Below are positions 1 through 13,100 of a stretch of 35,214 nucleotides of DNA, one piece after another; positions within the stretch are counted from its first letter, which is position 1; every line of letters begins with the position of its first letter. This DNA is from Pelargonium cotyledonis (taxonomy: Eukaryota; Streptophyta; Magnoliopsida; Geraniales; Geraniaceae). Location of the stretch: positions 1 to 35,214 of the forward strand of contig JAYMTA010000202.1 in the NCBI GenBank assembly GCA_036897625.1, given 5' to 3'. The notes beneath the pieces are model-generated. The model was given only the letters and a program-made list of their open reading frames with translations, did no database searches and had not been told where the DNA came from. The translations under genes and the position numbers were made by a program.

Positions 1-1100
1 ACTTCGCCATGATAACCACCATCAATCAAAAGAATCTCAGCCCTTGTAATTGCGTCCCCCCTCTAGGCATCCCGAGTCTTAACACGAGATCTGGCAAGGC
101 AAAAACAGTCCCGCACAACCCCCGCCTCCTCTCGGCCCCCCACGATGGCTTCCACCCGTCACCGCCTCACTCCCAGACGATCCTCCCACCTGCTAATCTG
201 CGTGAACCTTCATCTTTAATTCATTATAGGATTTCACGTATCGCCATCTTTAATCCATGCGAAGTCAATTTGGTGGTAGAAGTGATGAGAGGAAAGAATA
301 AACTTTTTAGGTGTTGGATTCCACCAATCGATATTTGTCAACAAAAAATTTCACCAATTTTCATGAATTAGTGTGTTTAAATGACTATTTATTTACCTTG
401 ATTTGTTTTCTTTTATATTCTCGATCCGATTACAACAATTTTTGTGTTTGTTTTTTTAAACAAAGAATTAAACATTCAAAAACACATAGGCATCGTTTTG
501 CAACGGAAATTTAACTTCTATGTGAATGTTTATTTTTTTTTAGGAAAAGTTGATATGTATATTTGACACATGAAAAAATAAAAGAAAAATTTTGAATCCT
601 ATATCGTTGAAAGTGAATACTATATTTGATTCAAATTTAATTGCTCGAACGCTAGGGGTATTCGCCTCCACCTCCATTGATGAGCTGAAATAGATCCCGT
701 TTTGCCGCCACGAGAAACGACTAGGTCAACTATTTTTCAGTGAAATCAAATGGGTTTAAGCAAGGTTGCATATTTGGTTCGAAAAGGAGATGTTTACCGA
801 AGATGAGTTGTGGGTGTTGTATGTCGTCGGATATGTCGGTCATTGAAGATGGATTGTAGATGGACAACGGCCTCCACCAGTGGCGAGCTCTATCTGTCAT
901 GTTGAACATGTCTAACTTGAATTCAAGACAAAAACACATGTTTCATTTGATTTTACTTATAAATTGTACGAATTTGTGTAATCTGATACGCAATTACCCC
1001 AATGTAATTCCGAGCCATCACAAAATCATCCGGATCTATTTAGAAGATCCAATCCCAATTAAAAGCGAGTCATGTTTCAGTTGCCTTCGAGTTTAAATCT
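1..1100. other. AT-rich left flank without a supported gene
   Basis: The first about 230 bases are GC-richer than what follows and may be the edge of a gene or repeat cut by the window. On the minus strand, about 20 codons are open from near base 64 to the window start, behind a possible splice acceptor, but I recognise no family. From about 240 to 1100 the sequence is AT-rich, with short open frames that have no coding character. I see no repeat structure or RNA gene here. Confidence 0.5.
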
Positions 1101-1137
1101 AAATTATAGAAGCCCTATATGAATACGAATTCTGTGA

Positions 1138-1320
1138 TGGGCCACCTTTGGCCCATCCAAAATTATAAAAACAATTATAGCTTCACTCCTCTAGGCCCAT
1201 CTCAGCCCGGCCCAACATAGTAGCCCACTACTCTGCATCTTCCTGGTTCCACGAACGGTAAACAAAAACATTCAATTCGTAGCCTCTCCATTGAGTTTCA
1301 GACCAAACAATAAACCCTAG
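1138..1320 (+). promoter_or_regulatory. Site II cluster plus telo-box promoter of the OTU gene
   Basis: Several TGGGCC/GGCCCA motifs (site II elements, bound by TCP factors in plants) occur at 1138-1143, 1150-1155, 1194-1199 and 1209-1214, with a further AGCCCA at 1222-1227. A telo-box AAACCCTA lies at 1312-1319, just before the predicted 5'UTR donor. This combination is known from promoters of plant ribosomal protein and other growth-linked genes. The motifs are seen directly; the regulatory role is inferred from that precedent. Confidence 0.7.
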
Positions 1321-1369
1321 CCACCCACACTCCAAGTTCTCGCCCAATTCTCTGCTGCTCCTTTAAGAG

Positions 1370-1596
1370 GTAAGATTCTAGAAACCAGATTCTGTTTTGT
1401 TAGTAAAGTTCACACCTTTAGGTCGCTTACTGTCACTTTTGTTTGAATAAAATTGTAAGATTTCAGAGCAATTTTGTTTGATTGAATTATAAGATTTCAA
1501 AGTAATTTCGTTTGCTTGTTTTCTGTCTGAATTATTCGCAAATTTTGACTTTGAATTAGCATAATTTTGTTAGAAATAATTTTGTGCTGATTTCAG
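1370..1596 (+). other. Predicted 5'UTR intron of the OTU gene
   Basis: A strong donor (AGAG|GTAAGA, with GT at 1370-1371) and a good acceptor (GATTTCAG ending at 1596) define a 227-nt T-rich intron. It leaves only ten 5'UTR bases (1597-1606) before the start codon. Leader introns are common in plant housekeeping genes and often raise expression. It is predicted from splice signals alone. Confidence 0.6.
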
Positions 1597-1606
1597 GGTC
1601 TCCTAG

Positions 1607-3668
1607 ATGGAGAGCAATGAAGAAATAAAAGAAAATCATACTGGAGAGGCTCCAGAAAATGCTGAGACACTTGATGATATGCTTTCTAGGCATAGGTAAT
1701 GTGTTCATAATTACAAGTAATTTTTTTTTGTATTGATGATTTGGTTGAATCACGAACCTAAGTTTACGATAAATTAGACACTGTTTAGTGGTATCACATT
1801 TACTAATCATATTTTGTACTAAAACGAGACATGCTGCTTTATATACAGCCTTTCGTAAGAGGAGTTGGGGTTAATAAACCCGAGATAATAGGCAATTTTG
1901 GTTTAGTTGTCCGATTTGCTGACCAATGCTGTGATGGTAAACTCTAAGAAAAATAGGAATAGATTTTATTACATCAAAACCGTCCTGTGGATATCCATTT
2001 ATTGCGGATCATTCTCGGTAAAAACTAAAAAGATGTATGTTGTACATGTGTTATACGATGGAGTTAATACAAGGAATGTTGGGATAATTGGTTTATATGG
2101 ATCCTTTCTGGTTGAGACCATACATAGTAATTAGTAATGACATTGCCATAACCTGACAATATAATATTTCCATTTATTCATCAAAAGAGGAATGTTTCTC
2201 GTGTGCACTCATTTGTCTTTAAATGCTGATAAGCCGGTTTCCCCCGTGCATTTATTGTTATGCTTAGAGTAACGAAACATATTAGTTTAGTTTGTATACA
2301 TGATGAGTTGGTCACCTCGCCAGTGAACGTTATATATGAAATTAAATTTGGTTTTATTCGCCCTCCTATGCATTACATAGTACTACATCCGTTACATAAT
2401 AAGTGTTGTTTTGTTGTTTTTACACAGATGAGCAAGTTATGTAAAATTACCTAATTAACCTTGTGCAACTGTTTGTGTACTCATTAATGACTACTTATAT
2501 ACCGTTTGAATTATATTAATAGTACTATTAATTAATCTTGTAATTGGGAATATAAAATTGGCATAGTTGGAATGTCGTGTGCATTTTCATCTTGACGTCT
2601 ATTTTGAAACTATTTATGCTTTCTGAAACTATACTTATTTGAAACGGTGTAGTATTTGTTAGTTGGATATAAGAACGATGGTTCTTTCGAAAACAATTGT
2701 TTAGTAGTGATGTTTAGGCCTTGAAGCCGTTGGAATTCTCTGAGTCCCTTGGACTATTTATGTTATTCTACTAACTACGGTGTGATTGCAGAAAAGAGAT
2801 ATCTCAGCTGCAGAACAAAGAAATTGCACTGAAGAAGGCGGCTGCTAAAGGCAGCAAGGCCGAACAGAAAGCTAAGAAGAAGCAAGTGGAAGAAGAGATT
2901 ACTCAACTCTCTGCTCAGCTTAAAGAAAAGCATGCCAAAGAACTCGGTTCAGTCGGCTATAGCAGTAGCAATGGAAAAGAGAAGGGAAATCTCGACACAT
3001 TGGTGAAGGCTATAGCCGGGGTGTCCGTTACAGCTCAGCCTGAGTATTCAAAACCCAGCAAGAGTGTCAAGAGGCGCGAGAAAAGAGCTCAGCAGGAAGC
3101 GGCTCGGGAGCAAAGAATACAAGAAGAGCAAAACAACGTTGTGAGTGATAGAATGGTCGAAAACGAGAAGCTGGGAAGCAAGCTTGAACCACTTGGTTTA
3201 ACTATTAATGAGATAAAGCCTGACGGGCACTGCCTCTATCGAGCTGTTGAAGATCAGCTAGCTGTTCTCTCAGGAGGCTCTTCTCCATACACTTACCTAG
3301 AGCTTCGAGAAATGGTCGCTGCATACATGAGGAAACATGCATCTGATTTCCTTCCATTTTTTCTCTCGGAAAACATGATTGAAGGAGATTCTGATCATTC
3401 ACCGGCTGATAGATTTGAAAACTACTGCAAAGAAGTGGAGTCAACTGCAGCATGGGGAGGACAGCTAGAGCTCGGTGCTTTAACTCATTGCCTCAAGAAA
3501 CACATCATGATATTTTCGGGATCATTTCCCGATGTTGAGATGGGGAAAGAATACAAATCTGATGGTGCAAATGGCTCACCGAATCAGAGCATTATGCTCT
3601 CGTACCATAAACATGCATATGGTCTCGGTGAGCACTACAATTCATTAGTTCCCAATATGATCAGATAG
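1607..3668 (+). CDS. OTU5: OTU-domain deubiquitinase (OTU5/OTUD6B type)
   Basis: A cysteine protease that removes ubiquitin from proteins, similar to Arabidopsis OTU5 (At3g62940) and animal OTUD6B. Two coding exons, 1607-1695 and 2792-3668, are joined across a 1096-nt intron with GT-AG ends and give 321 aa. The start is the ATG just after the 5'UTR acceptor; the product begins MESNEEIKE. Residues about 25-145 are charged, Lys/Glu/Gln-rich and probably coiled coil, with a basic KRREKR stretch. This is the N-terminal arrangement known for OTUD6 proteins. The OTU domain covers about residues 160-321: the nucleophile loop PDGHCLYRA has Asp174 and Cys177, and the catalytic His is about residue 311 in GEHYNS near the C-terminus. 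All three catalytic signatures are present, so the enzyme looks active. A candidate poly(A) signal AATAAA lies at 3784-3789. The family is certain; one-to-one orthology to OTU5 is likely but unproven. Confidence 0.93.
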
Positions 3669-4734
3669 TTGTCCAATTCAATTAGGTGTATTTCTATGAT
3701 TTCTGGTTTGATAGATGCTATAATGTCACTGGTAAAAATTTAATTTTCCAGTTGACTAACGATTTTTGTAATGTATTGAAACTAATAAACTCGCATTTAG
3801 TTTTCACTTCTTGGAAATTAGGTTTACTAATGTTTGATCGATGCTATAATGTCACAGATACAACATAATGATATCGATACCTGGAACCTTTGCAGGTGTA
3901 AAAGATGCTGAAAAATGCAGCATCACTATGCTAATTTGGTGTCTGATAAGGGTCAATTTGTTGTTGCACTTTGTGTTGGTGATTTGGTGGTCAATTTGTT
4001 GATCAGAGCTGATAATTTGGGTTTAAGATTGGAAATACTTAACTTGAGCTACGCGTGTGTGGTTTTTGGGTTTGGAGTGTAGGATATGCGGTTTGCCCTA
4101 CCCGACTATACTTTTTCCCCATGGAAACCCAATCCAATACAATCTAATTGTTTAAGTGAGTATAACGGTACAAATTTATTGACTTTGACTAATTTTCCTA
4201 AAATAGAATCGAAGAAACATCCAAAAATTTACCCCCAAATAACAAAAGTTAATAAATATTTGTTTCATGTGTATTTGCTACAAGTTACACGTACTTTTTC
4301 AGCTTAATAATTATACATGAATTACATTTTAAATTTGACATTCATTTCTAATTGATATACTTATTTGTCCCTACAAAAAATGATAAGTCTTAAATAAATA
4401 TATACAAATATCATTGGTGACTATATGCGAAAAACATATTTATTGCACACGCACGAAATACATTTACGACATACATACACAAAATATTATTTGTAGATAT
4501 TTATATTTAAAATTAAAACTATATTTTTTCAGTGACCATTACTCCATTTGACTTTCACAAACTTTCCTTAAACTACAAAAAAAAGCAGCTTGGAAATTAC
4601 CAAAAAATCCCAAAGCTCCTTAAAAAAAAAAAAACGTAGCATAGCTGCGCGAGTCGGACACACACAGGACACTATTCATTCCCAAAAGCTCTGGGCTTTT
4701 TCTCTGGAGCAATTCATCGAACACCTACGCTTCA
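3669..4734 (+). other. OTU 3' region and TOR upstream region
   Basis: The first about 200 bases are probably the OTU 3'UTR. From about 4080 to 4630 the sequence is AT-rich with many short A and T runs and no supported open frame. From about 4635 to 4790 the composition becomes more balanced, with CT- and GC-richer stretches, as expected for a core promoter and leader of the following TOR gene. I see no clear TATA box. Confidence 0.5.
3707..3855 (+). repeat. Short direct repeat in the OTU 3' region
   Basis: A 23-bp sequence at 3707-3729 recurs at 3833-3855 with a single mismatch, 126 bp apart. It includes the core GATGCTATAATGTCAC. Both copies lie just after the OTU stop codon, and the AATAAA at 3784-3789 falls between them. 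It is probably a small local duplication; I see no further function. Confidence 0.7.
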
Positions 4735-4758
4735 ATGTCTGTAAAGATCCAACCTTGA
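4735..4758 (+). other. Candidate short upstream ORF before TOR
   Basis: An ATG at 4735 opens a seven-codon frame (MSVKIQP) that ends in TGA at 4756-4758, 47 bases before the TOR start codon. It counts as a uORF only if transcription starts upstream of 4735, which the sequence cannot show. If transcribed, it could lower or tune TOR translation. The frame is seen; the function is inference. Confidence 0.4.
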
Positions 4759-4780
4759 GACACACTGTGATCGAAGCACA

Positions 4781-4789
4781 TTAGGGTTT
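4781..4789 (+). promoter_or_regulatory. Telo-box upstream of TOR
   Basis: TTAGGGTTT at 4781-4789 is a telo-box in reverse orientation, 17 bases before the TOR ATG and probably within the leader. Telo-boxes bind TRB/PUR-alpha-type factors and mark growth-associated plant genes. An in-frame TAG at 4782-4784 inside the motif also shows that the TOR reading frame cannot begin further upstream in this exon. Confidence 0.6.
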
Positions 4790-4805
4790 TAGCAGGTTTG
4801 GGGAA

Positions 4806-7800
4806 ATGGCAGCAGCTGCGCCCTCCCACCGCTTCCTCGGCCCCGCCTCCTCCGCCCCCGGCGGCGGCAATTTCGACGCACTCAACCGCATCCTCGCCGA
4901 CCTATGCAGCCGTGGCAACCCCAAGGTCGGTGCATCAGTTTTGCTTGGTCGATGAGAAAATTGAAAGAAATTGGAGCTCTCGGGTGATTTGTTGTTTTTT
5001 TTTTGTCTGATGCTGGAGTTTCCGGCTAAGCTAGGGAAGCTTTAGAGGTTTTGAGTGTTGATTGTGTTTGTGGGTATGGGAATGTGGATGCAAAGTTTTG
5101 ACCTTTATGCTATTATTACACGAAGTGATGCTAATATTTCAATTCAGCGACTTTACACTTTTTTTTCTTCTTCTTAACTTGTTTGGTACTTGGGGTGAAG
5201 GTGATGGGAATTTATGGATTGTGTTCATGTATGACGTATCTGTATCTCTTCAGTTCATGGGAGTGGATTGGTGAATGGAACTGTATTGAATTCAGTAGTT
5301 GGGGTTACCTTGTAAAAAGCAGCATAGCTGTATTAGACTTAATGTAGTGGAGGCAGCTTTATCTTTGGCTGTTTTTCTTATTGGTACCTCAGAATCAGAG
5401 TCTTTGTAGGCTCCTATGAAGATTATAATGTAGAAAACTAGTTGGGCAGCTCCATTTTTAATTTTAGGCCTCTAAAACTTTTATCCCAGAATGAGAGTCC
5501 CCTTTTTATTTTGCTACTCATTTTTGCGTGAATTACCATCAAAATCCCTGACCTAAGACAAGTTACTTAGAATCCCTTGAGTTTCATAGTTGATACAACA
5601 AGAGCACATGAGGGTATAGGGGGAAAACCTAACTCTAACTAACTCATCCTTAGCCTTACAAGAATAGGAATGTGGACACTCATTTTGGGGCACAGGGAGT
5701 AGAAAAGAAGTCTCTTAACATTAAATATTGTTAGACTGCAACACTTAATCTTTTATCGTTCAGTAATTTATGTTGAGTATCTATATATTAGCTTTTGGCT
5801 CCTGCTTATTGTTGTCTTCTTCTTGCTTAGTGCTTCAGTGAATTTCTTAGTTTGATATAATGAATTTTATATGTCTAGCAGGAGGGGCCTTCATTAGCTT
5901 TAAAGAAACACCTGGAGGAAGAAGCTCGCGATCTGAGTGGGGAGTCCTTTTCACGTTACATGGATCAATTGTATGATCGAATATCCACTCTCTTGGAAAG
6001 TAATGATGTTGCTGATAATTTGGGAGCTTTAAGAGCGATTGACGAGTTGATTGATGTGGCACTTGGCGAAAATGCCACCAAGGTTTCAAAATTTTCTAAT
6101 TACATGAGGACAGTATTTGATGTAAAGCGTGATCCTGAAATTTTGGTCGTTGCTAGTCGAGTCCTTGGCCATCTGGCCAGAGCTGGTGGAGCAATGACTG
6201 CTGATGAAGTAGAGTACCAGGTTGGTTGCAACTTTTCTCTGTGGTATTATGATTATCAGGGACAGTACCTGACTCGTATTGTTTTCTAAGGTGAGAATTG
6301 CATTGGATTGGCTTCGCGGGGAGAGAGTTGAGTATCGCCGGTTTGCTGCTGTCTTAATCTTGAAGGTAAGTCTGATAATTTTTTTTTTGGGTGTCTAGTA
6401 ATTTGTGTTCTTGCATTGAATTTGGAGATTAGATAGAAGTGTCTATTTTTTAAAGGCATGAGTTTTGATGGACATTTTTATGCTTGAAATTCGTTGATAT
6501 TTCATGGTGATGTGTTGTCAAGTTTCTATAGAGGATTCTTTCCCTTGTCCTTCTGGAAATTTTAGTTTGTTTTGCAGTGATCCTCGTGGAAAATATTTTT
6601 ATTTTATTATGTTATTTGAAATGAATTTTGCTCACACTTTTGTGACCACAGGAAATGGCTGAAAATGCATCTACTGTATTCAATGTTCATGTACCTGAAT
6701 TTGTCGATGCTATATGGGTTGCATTGAGGGATCCCACATTAGCTGTTCGGGAGCGGGCTGTGGAGGCATTACGTGCTTGCCTTCGTGTGATTGAAAAGCG
6801 TGAGACACGTTGGCGTGTGCAGTGGTTAGTTCATATACTTCGAATTTCAGCAGTAATGATGATAAGATATTATCTGCCCTGAGGAATTCTAATTTCTAGA
6901 GTATATCAAATAATAGAAGTTTTGTATTGGCTATTAGTTCCCATTCTTTTGGTTGTACCTCCTCCTCTTGGTGTGTGCGGTGGTTTGTTCGTATATATTG
7001 CAATTTATGGTCTTTGCTTGTTCTTGACAGGTACTATCGGATGTTTGAGGCTACGCAAGATGGATTGGGTAAAAATGCACCTATCCACAGCATACATGGT
7101 TCATTACTTGCAGTTGGAGAGCTTTTGAGGTTTGTAAAGATGGTCAAATTTACATTTGGGAAGTTTGGTGCTCTGTGCCGCCGTTATGAATTTCTGTATC
7201 CAGAATTTTTATGTTCTATTCTTATTTTTTGTTTAGCATATTTTCCACTGATATATTCAGACTTGAAGGAATTAATAAAGATAATGAGAATAACTATCAT
7301 GAACGAAGGACTGAATCCATAAAATGATAGATATAGATATATCCATAATAGGTGATGAAATCGAAAACAAATTTCGCAGGTTGCTTGTTTCAAGCTTTGC
7401 CTGGCATTGCACTCTGGAAAATTTGCTGAATGATGCAACAACAATTCAAAACAATTAAATTGATTGGAAAGTTTCAAGATCAATCATTGCTATGAGACTC
7501 CTATTATGGTTTTGGATAGCTTAGTTACATGAAAAAGAAGACCCCAGTTTGAGGAAAAATTCACATATTAGTTGTAAATGATCTGGTGCATTCCCACTGT
7601 GTAACAATATAATTCCTTTTGCTTTGAATCCATATAGGACCTTTGTCAATATGCTGCTTCTTCTTAAGTTTCTATGTAAGTGTCATATAGTGGGGATATT
7701 AACAGGTATGACCTTGAGACTTTAGTGGTTGGTTAGATACTCATGAGGGGCATACAAATAGTGAAGACCTTACTCATGCTGTGCTTCGACATAAATATCA

Positions 7801-10141
7801 GTGTATCCTGCCATTGCATGTGATCTAAATATTAAACTATACTCTTCAACTACACAGAAATACAGGTGAGTTCATGATGTCAAGATACAGAGAAGTTGCA
7901 GATATTGTCCTCAGATACCTTGAGCACAGGGATCGGCTTGTTCGCCTTAGCATCACTTCGTTGCTACCCCGAATAGCTCATTTCCTGAGGGATCGATTTG
8001 TTACAAACTATCTAACGGTTTGTTATCCTTGCTTCACCGCACTTGGATAATGTTCTAACTGATATTATGTTTGCAGCTAGTGATGCTGATTATGTGTATA
8101 TTAAATTGCAACTTCTTCCAGATATGTATGAATCATATACTTGCTGTTCTGCGAATACCAGCCGAACGTGCCAGTGGGTTCATAGCCCTTGGGGAGATGG
8201 CTGGTGCTCTGGACGGGGAACTTGTCCACTATTTGCCGACAATTACAACTCATCTACGCGATGCAGTATGTCAACTAAATTTTACGGGACATAAATATTT
8301 TGCAATTATTTTTTTTAAATGCTCTTGCTTTCTCTCTGCAGTTTCCTTCCCTGCCATTTTGATGAGATAGATAACAGGAACACGAATAGTTAACCGTAAA
8401 CATATTTTGTAGATTGCTCCCCGTAGAGGTAGACCCTCACTTGAGGCTTTGGCTTGCGTTGGCAACATTGCCAAAGCCATGGGAAAGGATATGGAACCTT
8501 ATGTCTCTGGTCTTTTAGATGTTATGTTCTCTGCTGGTCTTTCTGCCACGCTTGTAGAAGCCCTTGGTCAAATAACTGTCAGGTACTTTCCTAATTCACA
8601 AAATATTTCAACTTCTTCAAGTGTTGCTTGATTCTTATTGACATTTATTTTTAAAAATAATTGATATTTTTTTTCAGTATTCCGTCATTGCTGCCTACCA
8701 TTCAAGATCGGCTGCTTGATTGCATTTCAATGGTTCTTTCAAGATCCCATTACCCCCTAGGAAGGGCAGCTGTTGCTCCAGTGAGAGTAAATACAGTGCC
8801 TGCCCCTCAGCAAGTTTCCGACCTTAGTGGTTCAGCCCTTGTGCAACTTGCTCTGCAGACTCTTGCTCACTTCAATTTCAAGGTTTGCAACATTGCTCTG
8901 CAGACTCTTGCTCACGACAACTTGTTGCTGATATAGGAAGACTTCTTTATAATACCCAATTTTTTTACTCATGGTTGCATAAGAAGTCGAAAAAGGATAG
9001 AATTGATATGTTGAGTCCAAAAAAAACCAAATTCCGTAAACAACATAGAGGATTTTCCCCATCTAAATTTTTTAATGGCAACCCAATGTTGAATATAAGA
9101 CATTTTTGAAAGAAAAAAAAACTTTTGTGGATACTAATTTCTGGCAGAAGTTTTCTTTAGACAAACGTAGCCAAAGCCTGGTTGTGCTTGTAGTACTCTA
9201 AAGTCTAAAGTTATTGAGTCTTTTAGGGCCATGAGCTTCTGGAGTTTGCAAGAGAATCAGTTGTTGTATACTTGGATGATGAGGATGCAACTACGCGAAA
9301 AGATGCTGCCCTCTGTTGCTGTAAATTAGTTGCGAATTCTTTTGCTGGCAATGGATCTACACAGTTTGGCACTAGTAGGTCAAATCGAACTGGTGCAAGG
9401 CGGAGGCGTCTTATTGAGGAGGTTTGGCTCTTAGACTTTCCTTCTTAATGCTTGTACTTTAATCTATTTTATTTTTCTTTCCTTCGATTTACATCTTTGT
9501 CTTTGATATGCAACATGCTGTATTTTCAGTATTTTGTGTGTGTATTAGGTATATGCCCGTAACTTACCTGAAAGACTGAACAAACATTTTTTTTTATCAA
9601 GTTGGGTAGAGTAGTTTTAGATTTTCTGTACTGTTTTGGCTTAATCTTAAATCTAGTACCTTGGCATTTTTTAGTAGCTTGACGCTGTTTGTTAGTTTTG
9701 GTTCATGTGATTATGGTGTGGTTTACACAAAAGCATCTGAGTAACTATGTCATGATTATGATGCTGTGTGTTAAGAAATTATAATTGAAAAAAATAATTA
9801 TAGGTGAGTTTCATTTTGGAAATAAAAAACATGAAGTCAGTTGTTGGTATTTAATGGGCTGCATATTGACATGAAGAAATAAATTTGAAACTTCAGAACT
9901 CGCAAATTTAAAAAGTTATCTAATAGAAATAAATATATTAATAGAAATTATAATTAAAATCTAAAATGTCTAGACAACTAAAATAGAGAGTAAGTTTAGC
10001 CATTTAAATGATTTACTGTTAAATTATTAAAAGAAAAAGAATTGGAATTGATATGTTTACCCGTTTGACGAAAAATGTGAAAAGTTACCTCATATTAAAC
10101 TTAAAAGGGACTGTTTAGTTTTGAATACCATAAAAACTTTA

Positions 10142-10189
<48 letters not shown>

Positions 10190-13100
10190 GATAGATATAG
10201 ATATAGATAGCTTTTATTTCACCAGTAGATTATCTATCATCTTTTCTGTTTGAAGATTTTACATATTTAGTAGCTAGTACAAAAATGCAGCATTGTTATT
10301 TTGCCAAGTGCAAGGTGGATTATCACTGTTTATTAATATTAGGCTTTCTGCAGCTTGTGGAAAAGCTTCTCATTGCTGCTGTTGCAGACGCTGATGTTAT
10401 TGTCCGCCATTCTATCTTTTCATCTCTTCATTGGAATAGAGGCTTTGATGATTTTCTAGCGCAGGCTGATAGTCTCAGTGCTGTATTTGCTGCTTTAAAT
10501 GACGAGGTATGCTGAGTGGGAGATATGTTTTGAGCATGCGATGATTTTGATATTTGATTTATTCTGTAAAGAGATGTAATATATTATTTTAATATTTAAC
10601 ACGCTTTTATCATTTGGTAAAGTTTATTTCGTATAAGTTATCATTATATATAATTAAAATGCATCAAATAATTCTGCTCATTCAACTCATATGTTAGCCC
10701 TATTTATTTCATTGAAATAAACTTATTGGAGAAGGTTTATTCAAAAAAAAGTATTTGAAGTTCTGTTGAGTGAGAGTATTATGCCAAGAACTACTAATGC
10801 ATCTATGGTGAAAAATTTACAATATGTTGTATTCTTAGTTGCCTTTTGCACCCAAAACAGGAACGTTGGTTGTGCCGAAAAGTAAAAGTTGAAGGAAGAA
10901 AGAAAATGGAAGTTTCATTTTGGCAAATATCTTGCTATAGATTTGTGATATTTAAGTTAAGTAGTAAATTATTACCGCACATTTCTATGAATTAAACCCA
11001 TTTGTTCTGTTCTGTGGGCTTGGGCAAAATAAACTCCATGGTAGGATTGAAAGACCTTCAACATAATACATCCATCCTGATGTTATATATGCCTTCTGTT
11101 TTGAAGATTAATTTCAATTTCTTTCTTGTGTTATGTCATTTGGGTTGGTTCAGTTACCATGATTCAGTGTAAGCCAGTTCATAGGTTTTTTGCCTGGACA
11201 CTTGCATTTAATTTTCTTGATTTTATTCTTGCTTTGTATAACTTCTGTCCAATTGCTCCCTTTAGTTCATGAATTATTGTGTGCTGGTATGTTCATTTGA
11301 GTTTTTGCTCCAATCTCAGAGCTTCCATGTGTCGCATTTTATGAATGTTAAAATGTCACTGTTGTCTCAGGATTTTGATGTTAGAGAGTATGCAATCTCC
11401 TTGGCTGGGAGATTATCAGAAAAGAACCCGGCGTATGTTCTTCCGGCGCTTCGTCGTCATCTCATACAGTTGCTGACTTATCTAGAGCAGAGGTGACACG
11501 TGGTTCTAATATCTGATAGCTAGAGTAAATTTATACTTCTGGGCTATGCAAGTGAATGATTCTGTGTCAAGCTGTTACACCTCATATATTGATTTCCCTT
11601 GCTATGTCAGCAGTGCAGATAGCAAATGCCGGGAAGAAAGTTCAAAGTTATTGGGTTGCCTCATACGCAACTGTGAACGTTTAATCCTTCCATACATTGT
11701 ACCAGTGCATAAGGTTACTAAGTCAGGAGTTGTTTACACCAGTTCTTTTAGCTCTGTTTTTTTTCCTTGCTCAATAGTTACATCTCCATTTTTCAGGCTC
11801 TGGTTGCAAGGCTTATGGAAGGTACTGGGGTCAATGCTAATAATGGCATTATTAGTGGAGTTCTTGTAACTGTTGGGGATCTTGCTAGAGTGGTGGGTGA
11901 AGTTCCACTTATACATTTTAAAGATCATGCTTTGATTGCTTTTTTTTCCAACTTTAATTATACTTTATTTTTGGGGTGGGCTTTTCTTTTGGTAAGGGGA
12001 TAGTTTGTTTGCATATGCTGATGTACCGTTGAAAGAAAGTATGGGAGTGTTGCATTGAATGCTTTTGTTAGAAATAGTATAGTAGCAGTTCATAGTTGAG
12101 TGTAAAGAAATGATTCTTGCAATGAAATTATTGGTTATCATTTCATGGGGTGATTGTCATAGAAGCCAGGTGAAATTATTGGTTTCCTTGTAGGTTCTTT
12201 ATTGACACCCTCACTGTTTTTTCACTGCTGGCTAATGGTTCTGGTCCTTAGTGTCATTTTATATCTTGATAAAGTTGTGATAAAAAAATGAACTGCACAA
12301 TTGGTTCATATGCTTACTAGGCATGCTTTCCTTATCTCATACAGTGTACCACATCACATGGTGCCTTGTGCATTCTTGCAATGCTTTCTGAATATTATCC
12401 TGGCCCAATTTCTTCTTAGTTACAATTGATTTGTGGATTTTGTTTAGGGTGGTTTTGCAATGCGACAATATATACCTGAGCTTATGCCTTTAATTGTTGA
12501 AGCATTATTGGATGGAGCGGCAGTCACAAAACGTGAAGTTGCTGTTGCAACTCTTGGTCAAGTTGTACAGAGCACAGGGTAGGTCACATGTTTCTTATAG
12601 GCTATATCTATATCATTTGTGGTTGTTATTGGGTGTATAGTTGATGTTTGTTTGACTTTAGTTTTGCTGTGAGTTGATTTTGACTTGGATACCATGTTCT
12701 TTGAGTTCTATTTGGGATTTAGTTCATTTTAGGTCTGAACTACTCAGGAAGAGAATATTCACATGCTAAATCATTGCACATGGATACGACTGAGAGTTGG
12801 GAACTAGGCTAAACGTTTTATATATAAAATCACAGACCTTCTCAAATGTGCATATTGTCCTGCATATATTCTAAGGAGACTTTCTATATAATGATTACAG
12901 ATATGTTATAACCCCATATAACGAGTATCCACAGTTGCTTGGCTTGCTCTTGAAATTGCTGAATGGTGAATTAGCATGGTCTACTAGACGCGAAGTACTA
13001 AAGGTAGCTATTATGAACTGCATCACTCAGTTATGTCCTTAGGATATTTTCATGTTAAAATTATTGTTGGGGTTACTCTAGGTTCTTGGGATCATGGGTG

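Noticed and set aside
1-64. Minus-strand stretch of about 20 codons (DAITRAEILLIDGGYHGE) behind a possible acceptor
   Set aside because: It has some coding character but is too short, is cut by the window, and matches no family I recognise.
9-371. 120-codon open frame on the plus strand at the left edge
   Set aside because: No recognisable domain, unusual composition, overlaps a minus-strand open stretch, and runs into AT-rich non-coding sequence. Probably chance.
3205-3453. Minus-strand frame of 82 codons opposite the OTU catalytic region
   Set aside because: Antisense of a well-supported exon, with no independent support.
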